Shown here piece by piece: positions 1-9,662 of a stretch of DNA of 64,000 bases. Source of the DNA: Actinomycetales bacterium (GTDB taxonomy: Bacteria > Actinomycetota > Actinomycetes > Actinomycetales > Dermatophilaceae); contig JADJVX010000018.1 in assembly GCA_016710385.1 (NCBI GenBank), forward strand, positions 248,001 through 312,000, read 5' to 3'. The position numbers were made by a program, and so were the translations under genes. Each line of letters begins with the position of its first letter. Position 1 is the stretch's first letter. A model generated the notes under the pieces. It made no database searches. It was not told the origin of the DNA and was given only the letters and a program-made list of their open reading frames with translations.

Positions 1-964
1 CAATACCTCGGTCAGGGGGAGCACACCGGCAAGGTCAGCGACCTCGCCTATCACAACTCACTCATGGTCCAGGCGTGGTCCATGCTCGCGACCGGCGACG
101 TGCGCCTGGCCGCGCACGCCTTGGCCGCCTTGCCTCCCATCCCCGCCTCAGCCACCTGGATCACCTATCTGCGCTGCCACGACGACATCGGTTGGGCCAT
201 CGACGATCGTGATGCCGCGGCTGTCGGCCTGGACGGCTATGCCCACCGGCGCTTCCTAGCGGACTGGTTTGTCGGGCAGTTCCCGGGGTCTGGCGCTCGC
301 GGCCTGACCTTCCAGGCCAACCCGGTCACCGGCGACCGTCGCATCAGTGGCACCGCCGCAGCGCTGACCGGACTCGATGTGGCCCGACAGAGCGCCGACA
401 ATTCCGGCGTGAACGCGGCACTCGGGCGGATCTTCCTCGGCCACGCTCTGGTGGCCGGCTTCGGTGGCGTTCCGGTCATCTGGAGCGGCGACGAGATCGG
501 GGCGCCCAACGACCCGGCGTGGGCTTCCGAGCCCGGCCACGGAGACGACAACCGGTGGGTCCACCGGCCGCGGCTCGATTGGGCGGCTGCACTGCGCCGT
601 GCCGATCTGCGCACCGTCGAGGGGGAGGGTCTTCCAAGGCCTGGCCCACCTGGCGCGGGTGCGAGCCCAACTGCCCCAGCTGCACGCCTCTGTATCCAGC
701 ACGGTGTTGCCGATCTGGGATGACGGGGTCCTCGCGCTGGCCCGGCGCCATCCCGAGGGCACGATGCTGTGCATCTACAACGTGACCAACACGTGGCGCC
801 ATGTGCCCGGCTGGGTGCTGCGCGATCACGGCCTGGGCTCCTGCCTGGAGGCGCTGTCCGGGGAGTGGGTCACGCCGGGGCCGGACGATCGCGTCGGCTT
901 GCCTCCGTATGCCGTGGCCTGGTTCGTCGCTCACCTGCACGAGTCCTGGGCCGACGAGGAGTAG
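1..964 (+). CDS. Amylosucrase-type GH13 glucosidase, 3' part, frameshifted
   Basis: The gene enters from the left edge, so its N-terminus is missing. Frame 1 reads through a GH13 amylosucrase core: RCHDDIGWAI holds the conserved His-Asp-Asp of the active site, followed by FQANP-TGDRRISGT and VIWSGDEIG. Family members make glucan from sucrose, or split sucrose, in the cytoplasm. At the G5 run 621-625 the frame shifts. Frame 2 then continues the same protein (VFQGLAHLARVRAQL to HESWADEE) and stops at 962-964. Removing one G gives an uninterrupted join, V-E-G-R-V-F-Q. Either the base is a sequence error or the gene is newly broken. Family assignment is firm; sucrose as substrate is inferred from the family. 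Confidence 0.85.
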
Positions 965-1012
965 CCGCAGATCTGACCAGGCCGGGGTTGGAGCACCCGC
1001 CCCGCGCGGGAG

Positions 1013-1417
1013 GTGAGCGACACGGCATACCCTCGGGGTGTGGAGCATCGCGTCGCCTACCGGATCTACTACGAAGACACCGATGCGCTCGGGGTCGTCT
1101 ACTACGCCAACTACCTCAAGTTTTTCGAGCGGGGCAGGACCGAGTCGATCGAGGCAGCCGGGCGGGGTATCGCCGAGTGGAACCGGCACGGATACCTCTT
1201 CGTCGTGCACTCGGTGCAGGCCACGTTCAAGCGGCCAGCGGTGCTCGGCGACCGGATCGAGGTGGTCACGAGTTTCAGTGTCGTCTCTCCTTATCGCGGG
1301 CGCTTCCTGCAGCGGGTCGAGCGCGACGGCGAGGTGCTTGTCGAGGGCACCGTCGACTGCGTGTGCCTCGACGACAACCAGCAACTGCGAGAGTTCCCGC
1401 CGGGCGTGCTCGGCTGA
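1013..1417 (+). CDS. Hotdog-fold acyl-CoA thioesterase (YbgC/4HBT family)
   Basis: This is a small hotdog thioesterase that would hydrolyse acyl-CoA thioesters in the cytoplasm. The family signature is near the N-terminus: YYEDTDALGVVYYANYLKFF, with the catalytic Asp in EDTD, followed by ERGRTE. Length (about 125-134 residues) is normal. Two starts are possible. GTG 1013 gives 134 residues. GTG 1040 gives 125 and sits directly after a sequence almost identical to that in front of the yjjI start at 16646, so I favour 1040. The gene converges on rlmC with a 6-bp gap. The substrate cannot be read from sequence. Confidence 0.85.
   Translation: MSDTAYPRGVEHRVAYRIYYEDTDALGVVYYANYLKFFERGRTESIEAAGRGIAEWNRHGYLFVVHSVQATFKRPAVLGDRIEVVTSFSVVSPYRGRFLQRVERDGEVLVEGTVDCVCLDDNQQLREFPPGVLG
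1028..1042 (+). promoter_or_regulatory. Possible leaderless promoter/start: TACCCT-N6-GTG
   Basis: TACCCT at 1028-1033 fits the actinobacterial -10 pattern TANNNT. It lies six bases before GTG 1040, the spacing expected when transcription starts at the initiation codon. The same arrangement, GGCATACCCT-N6-RTG, occurs at 16634-16648. Recognition is by eye and by comparison of two sites only. Confidence 0.4.
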
Positions 1418-1423
1418 CCTCGC

Positions 1424-2580
1424 TCAGCGCCGGGTGGCGCGAATCAGCACCTCTTGGTGGCTGGTGTGGGGGAACATGTCGAAGACCCGCGCCTGGGTGA
1501 CCTCGAACGACGGGAGCGCTGCCACGTCGCGAGCCAGAGTGTCGGGATTGCAACTGCTGTAGACCAGGTGCCGCGTCGTGGACCGCTCCAACCAGGCCGC
1601 CAAGTCGCCGCTGATACCTCGCCGGGGCGGGTTGACGATCAGCAGGTCGGGCCCCGGGTGCGCGAGCGCGTATGCCGTGGCGTCGGCTGCCTCGAACTGC
1701 ACCTCGGAGGTGTGCGGATCGCCGCGGTGCACAGCTGCGAGCGACTCTCGGGCACTGTCGATGGCCTCGGCGGAGATCTCGATCCCGCGCACCGATCGCG
1801 GGCGCACGCTCGCTCCTGGCCTCCTGACGGCGTGCATTGCGAAACCGCCGACCCCGCAATAGAGGTCCCAGACCGATGTGGGGTCGAGCTCCTCGATCCA
1901 TGCCTGGGCCTGGCGGTACAGGCCGGCGGCGACCTCGGTGTTGGTCTGGAAGAAGCTCTTCGGTCGCAGCTGCAGGACGACGTCGTTCACCTGCATCGGG
2001 AGGGTATGCCGCCCGGACAGAACGATCTCCGTGTCGCCCTCAAGCACCGCTTTGTGCTCCGGGTGAAGGTTGACCGACACGACGGCAAGGCCGGGGATGG
2101 CCGAAAAGAGGTGGGGAAGGGCCGTGTGGACCCGCGGGATGAGGTGCTGCGATCGCAGGACGAACCGCACCATGACCTGCCCGGCGGGGAGACCGTGACG
2201 ATGAGGTACTTCAGCTCGCCCCGCCGCGACGGCACGTCATAGGGGGTGAGCCCTGCGGAGCTGACGAACGCACCCAAGGTGGCGAAGACGGCATACAGGC
2301 GCGGGTCATAGAGCCCGCAGGACCGCAGGTCGATCCCCTGCCCGAGGGAATCGAGGATCCCGAGGGTGGGGGAGTCGACCGAACCGGCCACAACCAACTT
2401 GGCCTTGTTGCGGAAACCGGACTCCCGACTCTCGAACGGCTCCGACCAGGTGGGGAACGCGCCGACTGCCGCGAGCGCCGTTCGGGCGCGGTTCTGTTTG
2501 GCGGTCAACTGCTCGTGGTATGCCGTGCCCATCAGGGTGCAGGAACGGCATCGCTCGGCATCGAAGTAGTCGCAACGCAT
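1424..2580 (-). CDS. rlmC: 23S rRNA (uracil-C5)-methyltransferase, RlmC/RumA type, frameshifted
   Basis: The SAM-dependent enzyme makes 5-methyluridine in 23S rRNA. The N-terminus (MRCDYFDAERCRSC) has the cysteine-rich 4Fe-4S site of this family. The C-terminal half has the SAM loop DLYCGVGGFAMH, NPPRRG, and YSSCNP with the catalytic Cys. The two halves lie in different frames. They join at the short G run 2186-2189 (plus-strand numbering): one added base gives S-P-A-G-Q-V-M-V-R-F and a protein of about 385 residues, normal for the family. Because this is a housekeeping gene, a sequence error is more likely than inactivation. Which uracil is modified (747 or 1939) cannot be settled here. Confidence 0.85.
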
Positions 2581-2617
2581 GGTGGGTTCTCAGACTAGGG
2601 CTCATTAGGCTGCCGGG

Positions 2618-2804
2618 ATGGATGAGGAGCTGGTGGAGCGCGTGCTGACGGCCGCCGAGCTCATCCCGGCTGGGCGGATCGCCTCCTATGGTGATGTGGC
2701 GGGGCTGGTCGATTGTGGCCCGCGACAGGTCGGCACGATCATGGCGCGCTACGGCTCGGCAGTGCCGTGGTGGCGGGTCACCTCGTCGTACGGCGACCTG
2801 CCCT
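2618..2804 (+). pseudogene. Alkyltransferase-like (ATL) DNA-repair protein, 5' part cut by the IS
   Basis: ATL proteins bind O6-alkylguanine and hand it to nucleotide excision repair. This segment encodes the winged-helix DNA-binding part: AGRIASYGDVAGL, GPRQVGTIMA, and PWWRV where the methyltransferases have the PCHR Cys motif. Trp replaces the alkyl-accepting Cys, which defines ATL. After GDLP the sequence enters the IS21-type element at 2805, and the remainder resumes at 5374. Splicing at the target duplication restores L-P-S-H-L in frame and a 118-residue ATL. As it stands, translation runs into the IS and ends near 2878, so function is presumably lost. Confidence 0.9.
2799..2804. repeat. 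Target-site duplication, left copy (TGCCCT)
   Basis: TGCCCT directly precedes the left IS terminus and recurs at 5368-5373 directly after the right terminus. Six bases is within the range typical of IS21-family insertions. Confidence 0.85.
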
Positions 2805-2866
2805 TGGGTTTCGTCAAGTTCTCTGGCCCCACCTGTCGTCGTGGGAGTTGGCCCCACCTGGTGGGG

Positions 2867-3649
2867 TTAGTGATCTGATCGGCCTCGGCGGGCGTTGTTC
2901 TTGCTGGTGCGCAGGCGGTAGGACTGGGTGCCGGTTTCGAGGATGTGGGCGTTGAAGGTGACGCGGTCGATGATGGCGGCGACCAGGCGTGGGTCGGGGA
3001 AGACGGTGCCCCACTCGGAGAAGGGCAGGTTGGTGGCGATCGCGACGGAGGCGCGTTCTTCGCGGGCGGTGATGATCTGAAACAAGAGTTCGGCGCCGCG
3101 GGGGTCGATGTGGACGTACCCGAGTTCGTCCAGGCAGAGCAGGTCCAGTCGGCCGTATTTGCTCACGACCCGGGACAGGACGCGGTCGTCGGCGGCTTCG
3201 ATGAGTTCGTTGACCAGTTGCGCGGTCGTGACGTACCGGACCCGGCGGCCCTGCTCGCAGGCGGCCAGGCCGAGCCCGATGAGCAGATGGCTCTTGCCCG
3301 TGCCGGAGTCCCCGAGCATGACCACCGGTTCGCCGGCGTCGAGGTAGGCGCCGGAGGCGAGGTGGCCCAGGGTCGCGGCAGGGATCGTCGGGACGGCGTC
3401 GAGGTTGAAGTCGGCGAGGCGTTTGATGCGGGGAAACTTGGCTTCGGTGACCCGGCGGGTGCGGCGGCGTTCGAGGCGGTCGTCGACCTCGGCCGCGAGG
3501 ATGTCGGCGAGGTACCCCAGGTGGGTGCGCCGTTCCCGGACGGCGATCTCGGCGAGCCTGACGGCCTCGGTCCGGACGGTGGGCAGGTGCAGCTCGCGGG
3601 CGGCGGCGTTGACGGCCGCCTGCGCGGCTGTGTCGGACTTGATGGTCAC
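2867..3649 (-). CDS. istB: IstB-type transposition helper ATPase
   Basis: This AAA+ partner of the IS21 transposase selects target DNA and stimulates transposition. The 260-residue protein has a Walker A loop GDSGTGKSH near residue 115 and a Walker B segment LLCLDELGYV near 170, followed by a sensor-type ATNLPFSEW. Length is normal for IstB. It starts four bases after the istA stop and would be co-translated. The stop lies about 60 bp inside the left end of the element. Confidence 0.95.
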   Translation of the reverse strand: MTIKSDTAAQAAVNAAARELHLPTVRTEAVRLAEIAVRERRTHLGYLADILAAEVDDRLERRRTRRVTEAKFPRIKRLADFNLDAVPTIPAATLGHLASGAYLDAGEPVVMLGDSGTGKSHLLIGLGLAACEQGRRVRYVTTAQLVNELIEAADDRVLSRVVSKYGRLDLLCLDELGYVHIDPRGAELLFQIITAREERASVAIATNLPFSEWGTVFPDPRLVAAIIDRVTFNAHILETGTQSYRLRTSKNNARRGRSDH

Positions 3650-3653
3650 AGGG

Positions 3654-5258
3654 TTAGGCCCTTCTGTTGGTGAGCAGGTCGTCGTACCCGGTCAGCGATG
3701 GCGCTGGCCGGTCGTAGCGGGCCAGGGCGTCACCGACTGGCACCGGCGGAGCGGCCGCTGTGGTGGCGCGGGCTCGTGCGTCGATGATCACGACCTCGGG
3801 GCTGAGGATCCCGGCGTTGACGGCGGCGTTCATCGCCTCGGTCAACGCGACGGCTGGGAGGGTGCGGTGCGCGAGGAGGACTTCGACCAGGGCCCTGGTG
3901 CCGCGACCATCGCCGAGGACGCGGCGGGTCGCGTCCCAATACCGTTGATGCGCGGGCGTGAACGCTCCCGCTGTTTTGGCTTGAGCCAGTGCGGTCGCCC
4001 CCGGTAGGGCGCCGGGTTTGCGGGTCAACACCTCAAGGTAGTGATCCAGGGACAGGACCTCGACGTAGCGGCCGGTGGCCCGCTCGTGCACGGCCACGAC
4101 CTTCGGCCCGTCGAAGGCGGTGACCGTGGTCGCGGTGAACCGCACCATCAGCCGGCGCCCGACATACCGAGCGGGAACGGAGTAGTGGTTCTGACGGATC
4201 GAGACCCGGGATCGGTGGTCGACCCGCCGCTGCTCGACCACGCCCGGGTCGAACCGGTCGCTCGGCAGCAGCAGCAAGGTGGGCTGCTCGGCAGCGAACT
4301 CGACCCCGACGGTGGCGTGGTGGCCGGTGATCACCCGCGCGTCGTCGGTGACATCGCCGGCAGCGACGCGCTGGTTCAGCTCGGCCAACGAGGCAACCGT
4401 CGGCGTCGGCACCAGATGACGGCGGCGGAACCGGCCGATCTCGCCCTCGACACCGCCCTTCTCGTGCGCGCCCTGCTTGCCCGGGATGCAGAAGAACGAG
4501 TCGAACCCGTAGTGGGACCGCAAGGCGATGAACCGGTCGGACTCGGCCCGGTCGCGACCCTTCAACACCCTGGTCACAGCCGGCTTCAAGTTGTCATAGC
4601 GGACCCGGGCAGGGACCCCGCCGAAGTGAGCAAACGCCTCGACATGCCCCTGCAGGAACGCTTCCTGCGCTTGGGTGCCGTAGGCAACGTGGAACGCCCG
4701 ACCGGAGTGGGACAGCCGCATCACGAACATCCACACCTTCACCGAGGTTCCGGCGATCACGGTCTCGAACTCGCCGAAGTCGACCTCGGCCTCCGCGCCC
4801 GGGGCGTGGACCTGCGGGACGAACACCTCCCGATCGACCAGCCCGAGCTCGACCCGACGCGAGGCGACGTACCGGGACACCGTCACCTCCGCGACCGTGG
4901 CGTCGTGTTCGGCGACCAGACGCTGCCACACCCGCCGCGCGGTATGTCGCTGCTTCCGAGGGGCGTCCTGGTCGGCAATCAACCAGCCGTCGATGACCTC
5001 CCGCCACGGGTCAATCGCCGGCCGAGCCCGAGCCGGATACCCCTGGCGCGGGGGCGGGACCGCCGAAGTGATCGCCTGCCGCACCGTCCGACGGTGCACC
5101 CCATGGGATCGCGCGAGCTCGCGGACCGACACGCTCGGATCAGCACGGCGGTCTCGCCGGATCTGTTCGAACAACTCCACCCTGGACCGCTGCCTCACCG
5201 GGACCTCCACGTCGACAACCGTTGACGTGAAGACCCTCACCGCGGGTGGGGCCAACAT
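3654..5258 (-). CDS. istA: IstA-type DDE transposase
   Basis: This enzyme catalyses excision and insertion of the IS21-type element. The N-terminal helix-turn-helix (VSVRELARSHGVHRRTVRQA) binds the terminal boxes. The rve-type integrase core follows, with an Asp in VDFGEFE, an Asp in VRYDNLKPAV and a downstream Glu in the KGGVEGEIGRFRR region. A beta-strand-rich C-terminal domain is typical of IstA. The start is uncertain: 5258 gives 534 residues but lies in the right terminal-repeat region, while GTG at about 5198 (VRQRSRVELFEQ) fits the family better. Confidence 0.93.
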   Translation of the reverse strand: MLAPPAVRVFTSTVVDVEVPVRQRSRVELFEQIRRDRRADPSVSVRELARSHGVHRRTVRQAITSAVPPPRQGYPARARPAIDPWREVIDGWLIADQDAPRKQRHTARRVWQRLVAEHDATVAEVTVSRYVASRRVELGLVDREVFVPQVHAPGAEAEVDFGEFETVIAGTSVKVWMFVMRLSHSGRAFHVAYGTQAQEAFLQGHVEAFAHFGGVPARVRYDNLKPAVTRVLKGRDRAESDRFIALRSHYGFDSFFCIPGKQGAHEKGGVEGEIGRFRRRHLVPTPTVASLAELNQRVAAGDVTDDARVITGHHATVGVEFAAEQPTLLLLPSDRFDPGVVEQRRVDHRSRVSIRQNHYSVPARYVGRRLMVRFTATTVTAFDGPKVVAVHERATGRYVEVLSLDHYLEVLTRKPGALPGATALAQAKTAGAFTPAHQRYWDATRRVLGDGRGTRALVEVLLAHRTLPAVALTEAMNAAVNAGILSPEVVIIDARARATTAAAPPVPVGDALARYDRPAPSLTGYDDLLTNRRA

Positions 5259-5367
5259 TCACGACGACACACCCACCCGAGGAAGGCACCACCGCGGCCA
5301 CCGAGGTGGGGCCAGAATCCGTGACGACCAAGCTCCTACCCGGGGCCAGAGAAGGTGACCACACCCA

Positions 5368-5373
5368 TGCCCT
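5368..5373. repeat. Target-site duplication, right copy (TGCCCT)
   Basis: Identical to 2799-2804, immediately outside the right IS terminus. Confidence 0.85.
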
Positions 5374-5543
5374 CGCACTTACGCGGGCGAGCCCGGCCGC
5401 ATTGGGAGGCCGAGGCTATCGAGTGGAAGCCCAATGGTCTCGGCTGCCGCATCTCTCTCTATCGGGCAGACCTGGTCGCGCTGGCCGACGCATTGGACGC
5501 AGAGTTGCCCGCGCCCCAACCGGCCGACAACGAGGTGGAGTAG
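5374..5543 (+). pseudogene. ATL DNA-repair protein, 3' part beyond the IS
   Basis: This is the C-terminal remainder of the ATL gene starting at 2618. It reads SHLRGRARPHWEAEAI, EWKPNGLGCRISLYRADL and a short acidic tail. Conserved ATL C-terminal features (an R-x-R helix, a 'KPNG.GCR' turn and YRADL) are visible. Joined to codon 62 of the 5' part through one copy of TGCCCT the frame is continuous. The stop TAG is followed immediately by the ATG of the nucleotidyltransferase gene, so the two genes were probably one transcript before the insertion. Confidence 0.88.
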
Positions 5544-6059
5544 ATGGCGGTTTCGGACGTCGAAGCGGTCGAGATCATCGATGCCTTGGCCGCGGCCGGA
5601 GTGCGCTCTTGGCTGGTCGGCGGCTGGGGCGTTGACGCCCTGGCCGAACGGGTGACCCGCACCCACCGCGACGTTGACCTCATGGTGTTGGGCGATCACC
5701 TCGAGCGGGCGGTCGGGGTGCTCGTCGAGCGTGGCTTCAGGGTGACCACCGACTGGCTGCCAGTGCGGATCGAGCTGGACGACGGCATACATGTGGTGGA
5801 TTTGCACCCTATGCACCCATCTCCGGCTGGTGGGTGGTGGCAAGCGGCTCCGGAGGGTGGCAGGTACGACTACCCCGTGGACGCGTGGACGAGTGGCTTG
5901 CTCGGCGGCCGCACCGTCGAATGCGCCTGCGTGGCGCTGCAATTGGCAGCGCACTCAAGCTATGAGCCGCGCCCGGTCGACCGGCACGACCTCGCCGTGC
6001 TCCAAGGCCTCATCGACGGAAGCGAGGCGTCTGACGACGCTCCCGGTGACAGCAGCTGA
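5544..6059 (+). CDS. Nucleotidyltransferase of the aminoglycoside/lincosamide-type family
   Basis: This 171-residue protein has the small antibiotic-nucleotidyltransferase fold. LVGGWGVDALAERVTRTHRD at residues 25-45 carries the GGW..DAL motif, and HRDVDLMV supplies the paired metal-binding aspartates. Relatives adenylylate aminoglycosides or lincosamides, but many chromosomal members have no known substrate. Resistance should not be assumed. ATG follows the ATL stop without a gap, and the stop lies 7 bp from the convergent hycE stop. With ATL interrupted by an IS, its supply of transcript may have changed. Confidence 0.75.
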   Translation: MAVSDVEAVEIIDALAAAGVRSWLVGGWGVDALAERVTRTHRDVDLMVLGDHLERAVGVLVERGFRVTTDWLPVRIELDDGIHVVDLHPMHPSPAGGWWQAAPEGGRYDYPVDAWTSGLLGGRTVECACVALQLAAHSSYEPRPVDRHDLAVLQGLIDGSEASDDAPGDSS

Positions 6060-6066
6060 GCGGCGG

Positions 6067-7559
6067 TCAGAGGTCGTTGCCGGCGTAGGACTGGTTGAAG
6101 CTCTTGTTGGTGAGGGGAAAGTCGGGGACGATCGTGTCGCGCAGCGCCACCGGGAGGGCCGGCCAGTTGAAGAACGACGGGTCGACGATCTTGACGCGGC
6201 TGAGTAGACCGCCAGTGATCTCGACCCGCTGGACGATCGTGCCGCGCCATCCTTCGACGATTCCCAGGCCACGGGTCGAGTCCGCGCGTGGGAGGGCCTG
6301 CTCCGCGGGAAGGGACGCCCGAGACGGGACAGAACGGGCCAGCGTCGTGATCAGTTTGGCCGACTGTTGCGCCTCTCTAGCGCGGACCAACAGCCTGGCC
6401 AGAACGTCTCCGCTGGACTCCACGACCGGGTCGATCCGTGGGAGGTCCAGATGGAAGGGATGGTCGTTGCGGGCATCGACTGCGAGCCCGCTGGCTTTGG
6501 CGACGTAGCCGAGGACGCCGATTCGGCGGGCGTCGGCGAGACCGAGCGGCGAGGTGCCGGCGAGCCGATCGGCGACGACATGGTTGCCCAAGGCGACAGC
6601 GACGATACGGTCGACCTCCGCTGCGACATCACGGACCAGGTCGAGGTCCGGGAGCCGCCGCAGGGTGGTGCGACCCGGTGCGATGGCCCCGCGCAGCAGG
6701 CGGTGACCCGTCAGGGATTGGTTGTGGCGCAGCAGACGCTCGCGCAGCGTCTGGGTATGGGCATGGACAATCCCGTATCCGACGTCGTTGACGATGGCCC
6801 CGAGGTCGGCGATGTGGTTGTGCAGGCGTTCGAGCTCCAACACGGTCGCTCGAAGCCACGCGTCCTGGGCAGAGCAGCCGATGCCGAGGGCCTGCTCGAC
6901 GGCCAGGGTGTAGGCAAGCGCGTGGCCGACCGCAGTGTCTCCGCTGATCCGCTCGGCGAGCGCGACCCCGTCGTGCGGTGCCTTCCCCTCGAAGAGCTTC
7001 TCGATGCCCCGGTGGACGAACCACAGCCGCGCTTTCATCCGCAGGATGGTCTCCCCGACGACCGAGAAGCGGAAGTGGCCGGGTTCGATGAGCCCGGCGT
7101 GCACCGGCCCGACAGGGATTTCGTAGACCCCGTCACCGGTGACATCCAAGAACGGAAAGGCTCCCTCGTCCTCGACCAACTCTGGCGCCGACGCGGCGTC
7201 GTGGCGCATGGGGTAGTAGCCACTGGGCCAGTGGGCGTGGCGGACCAGGCGCTGCGGCAGGGGGTGGCCGATCGGGTGCAGGCCGAACAGATCGCGCACT
7301 TCACGCTCGAAGCGCCCTGCCGGATAGGACAAGTGGGCGACTGAGGGGATCCCCTCGGCTCCTGCGGGACGGTGGTCTCGACTTCGATGGGTGCCTGTTC
7401 GGGCCGCAGGTAGGTGTGCACCACCCGGATTCCGTCTCGGTCGTCGTGTCCGGCGACAAGGGCCAGTCGAGCACCGGCCTCGAGCAAGGGCGCAATGGTG
7501 GCAGCGAGGTCCGCGGGCGCGACCGCTTGAGCCGGCGGTAGTGGGGGAGTGATGGTCAC
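6067..7559 (-). CDS. hycE: Hydrogenase-related large subunit (HycE/NuoCD-like) without NiFe ligands, frameshifted
   Basis: This is the large subunit of a membrane complex related to group-4 hydrogenases and complex I, about 497 residues. The N-terminus is a NuoC-like domain (REVRDLFGLHPIGHPLPQRL) and the rest is NuoD/HycE-like. At the positions where NiFe enzymes have CGIC and DPC.SC, this protein reads ERISGDTAVGHALA and, at the C-terminus, DFPLTNKSFNQSYAGNDL, with no cysteines. It cannot hold a NiFe site. A single-base gap in the G/C runs at 7345-7354 breaks the frame; one added base gives E-P-R-G-I-P-S-V-A-H-L-S-Y-P. GTG overlaps the hycQ stop (GTGA). It is the last gene of a seven-gene operon ordered like Rv0081-Rv0087. 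Confidence 0.88.
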
Positions 7560-8985
7560 GGGGTCGCTCCGAGCACGGTGACGGCAGCGCTCAACACATC
7601 TGCCAATGGCCACGCCACCACCGGGATGAGCGCCACAGCGCCGAATGCAGCCAGGACGATCCCTCGTTGGATGGCTGGGGCCGGATCCGGAGCGAGGACC
7701 TGAGGGGCTGCGGTGGGCGACACCGGATGGCGAGTCAACGTCATCGCCAGGATCTGACGACTGATGCCCGCGAACCCGACCAACAGGAGCAGGACCGCAA
7801 TGGATGTCACCACGCCCATGCCTCGCTGGTAACCGGCGACGATGATGGCCAGCTCCGTCAGCAGCAGCCCGAACGGTGGGAAACCAAGCAGCGCCGCGGT
7901 GCCCACCAGCCAGGCTCGACCGACACTCGGACTCCTGGTGAGCAGGCCGTGGACCTCGGCAATCTCTGCGCTGCCCGTGGCGTGCAGGGTGCGACCGGCC
8001 ACAACGAAGAGACCGGCCTTGGTCAGGCCATGGCCGAGGATATGCAGGAGCACTGCTGCGGTGGCCAGTTGGCCACCGATCGCAGCACCGAGGGCCAGGA
8101 TCCCCATGTGTTCGATGCTCGAATACGCCAGCAGCCGTTTGTAGTTCCGCTGGGTGAGCACCAGCGTGGCGGCCACCGCTAGCGACAGCAGGGCGGCGAT
8201 GGTGAGCAGGGTGCGCATGAACCCCGTCCCCAGGGCGTGGTCGCTGATCGTCTTGAAACGCAGGATTCCGGCGAAAGCAACGGCCAGCAGCACCCCGGAC
8301 ATCAGGCCGGAGACCTGCGCGGGTGCCTGGCTGTGCGCGTCGGGCAGCCAGCTATGCATGGGCGCCAGACCGGCCTTGGTCGCCAGGCCGAGGACAGCCA
8401 GCGCCAAACCGATCCGTGCGGTCTGGGCCAATCCCGGACGGGTGACCAGGTCGGCCCAGGACAGCGACGGGGTGTCTCCTGTCGCGGCATACAGGAGCAC
8501 GATCCCGAGGAAGGCGATGGCGACGCCGACCGATCCCAGGACGACGTACTTCCAGGCGGCCTCCAACCCGCGGCGACCGCCGCCGTGAGCGACGAGAAAG
8601 GCGGTGGTGATGGTCGTGGCTTCGATCGCGACCCACAACACCCCGAGGTTGTCGGCGAGAACTGCCATGCTCATCGCCACGAGGAACAAGCACATCAGGG
8701 CCGAGAAGCGACCGTTGGGGGTGGGGGTTACGGCGCCTCCGGTGGCGACCACGGCCACGGACCCCACGACGAACAACAGGTATGCCGTGAAGGCATCGAC
8801 ACGCAGCATCCCGGCGAACGCGGCGGTTCCTTCGACCGGATGAGCCAGGAACAGCCCCCGCACAGCAGGACGGCAGCGGAGGCGACCCAGGGCAGGTGCC
8901 GGACGATGTCGGCCCGGGGTGCAGCCAGCGACCACGCGGCGAGCACGACTGGCAGCCCCAGGGTGATCCAGACGAAGACGGCCAT
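7556..8985 (-). CDS. hycQ: Antiporter-like membrane subunit (HycQ/HyfF-like), frameshifted
   Basis: This polytopic NuoN/HyfF-family protein of about 476 residues would form part of the ion-translocating arm. Conserved marks include AIEATTITTAFLVA, KAGLAPMHSWLPDAHSQAPA (the Lys and the HxWLPDAH segment of the antiporter fold) and LLAYSSIEHMGI. The N-terminal portion from ATG 8985 (MAVFVWITLGLPVV) is in another frame. It joins after V-L-L-C-G-G at the C run 8856-8860, where one extra base restores G-G-L-F-L-A-H. The start overlaps the hycP stop by one base. Confidence 0.88.
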
Positions 8986-9662
8986 CAGTCCCTCAGCTCG
9001 TTGAGTCGGGAGACATCGGTGAATGCGAGGCCGCGCCTGATCCGTCGGGTGAGGATGAGCAGGACGAGCACGACAAGCAACACATCGAAGAGCACTCCGA
9101 CCTCGATCACTGCGGGTAGCCCACCCGCAGCCAGGACGGCGGTCGCCCCGATGCCGTTGTCGACCACGACGAAGGCGATGATCTGACCCAGCGCCTCGCG
9201 CCGGGTGGCCAGGACGAGAAACCCGATGAGGACGACAGCCAACCCGACCGGCACGGCCGCGCCAGTGGAGCGCGCGGTCGCTGTGGCGACGGGGGTCCCG
9301 ACGAGGAAGGCCACCGTGGTGAGAGCCGCAGCAAGGAGCATCCCGGTGGCTGGGTTGACCACCGGCGAGCCTTCGGTGGCGGCATCGAGCCGGCGAGCGG
9401 TGCGCAGCACAAGGGCCGGGATGACAAACCCTTTGATGAGCGCTAGCAGCGCTGCCAGGGCGTAGAGGTGTGGCTCTCCCTCCGTCGCTGCTGCCCATGA
9501 CAACGCGGCCAAAGCCAGGCCCTGCACCCCCAGCAGGCCGGCGGCCCCGGTGATGCTGCGTCGCCACAGCAGCAACACCGCGGTCAGCAGGAGCGCCCCG
9601 GTCGCGGTGGCGAGCAGTTGGATGGTCAACGGCGAGGCGGTGAACGACGGGATGGTGGTCAT
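8985..9662 (-). CDS. hycP: HycP/HyfE-like membrane subunit
   Basis: This intact 225-residue, almost entirely hydrophobic protein has about seven membrane segments. It belongs to the HyfE type of small subunit (NuoK-related at its C-terminal part: FVVVDNGIGATAVLAAGGLP) found in formate-hydrogenlyase-like complexes. It lies between hycD and hycQ as in M. tuberculosis Rv0085. ATG overlaps the hycD stop (ATGA). It is one of two operon genes, with the NuoB-like one, that show no frameshift. Confidence 0.85.
   Translation of the reverse strand: MTTIPSFTASPLTIQLLATATGALLLTAVLLLWRRSITGAAGLLGVQGLALAALSWAAATEGEPHLYALAALLALIKGFVIPALVLRTARRLDAATEGSPVVNPATGMLLAAALTTVAFLVGTPVATATARSTGAAVPVGLAVVLIGFLVLATRREALGQIIAFVVVDNGIGATAVLAAGGLPAVIEVGVLFDVLLVVLVLLILTRRIRRGLAFTDVSRLNELRD

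Larger units (their letters stand above)
2805..5367 (-). mobile_element. IS21-family insertion sequence (istA-istB), 2,563 bp
   Basis: The element is bounded by imperfect inverted ends starting TGGGT: 2805-2830 and the complement of 5342-5367 match at 22 of 26 positions. Inside the ends are further copies of a TGGCCCCACC-containing box (2834-2858 on the left; 5245-5269 and 5305-5330, inverted, on the right), as expected for the multiple transposase-binding sites of IS21. It carries istA and istB on the minus strand, both intact, so it may still move. It interrupts the ATL gene and is flanked by TGCCCT duplications. The intact duplication and restorable host gene suggest a recent insertion. 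Confidence 0.92.

Noticed and set aside
4041..5225. A 394-residue open frame on the plus strand
   Set aside because: It is antisense to istA, with H/R/P/D-rich composition and no motif.
5544..6059. Antibiotic-resistance gene
   Set aside because: Only the general nucleotidyltransferase fold is visible. Many relatives are chromosomal with no known substrate.
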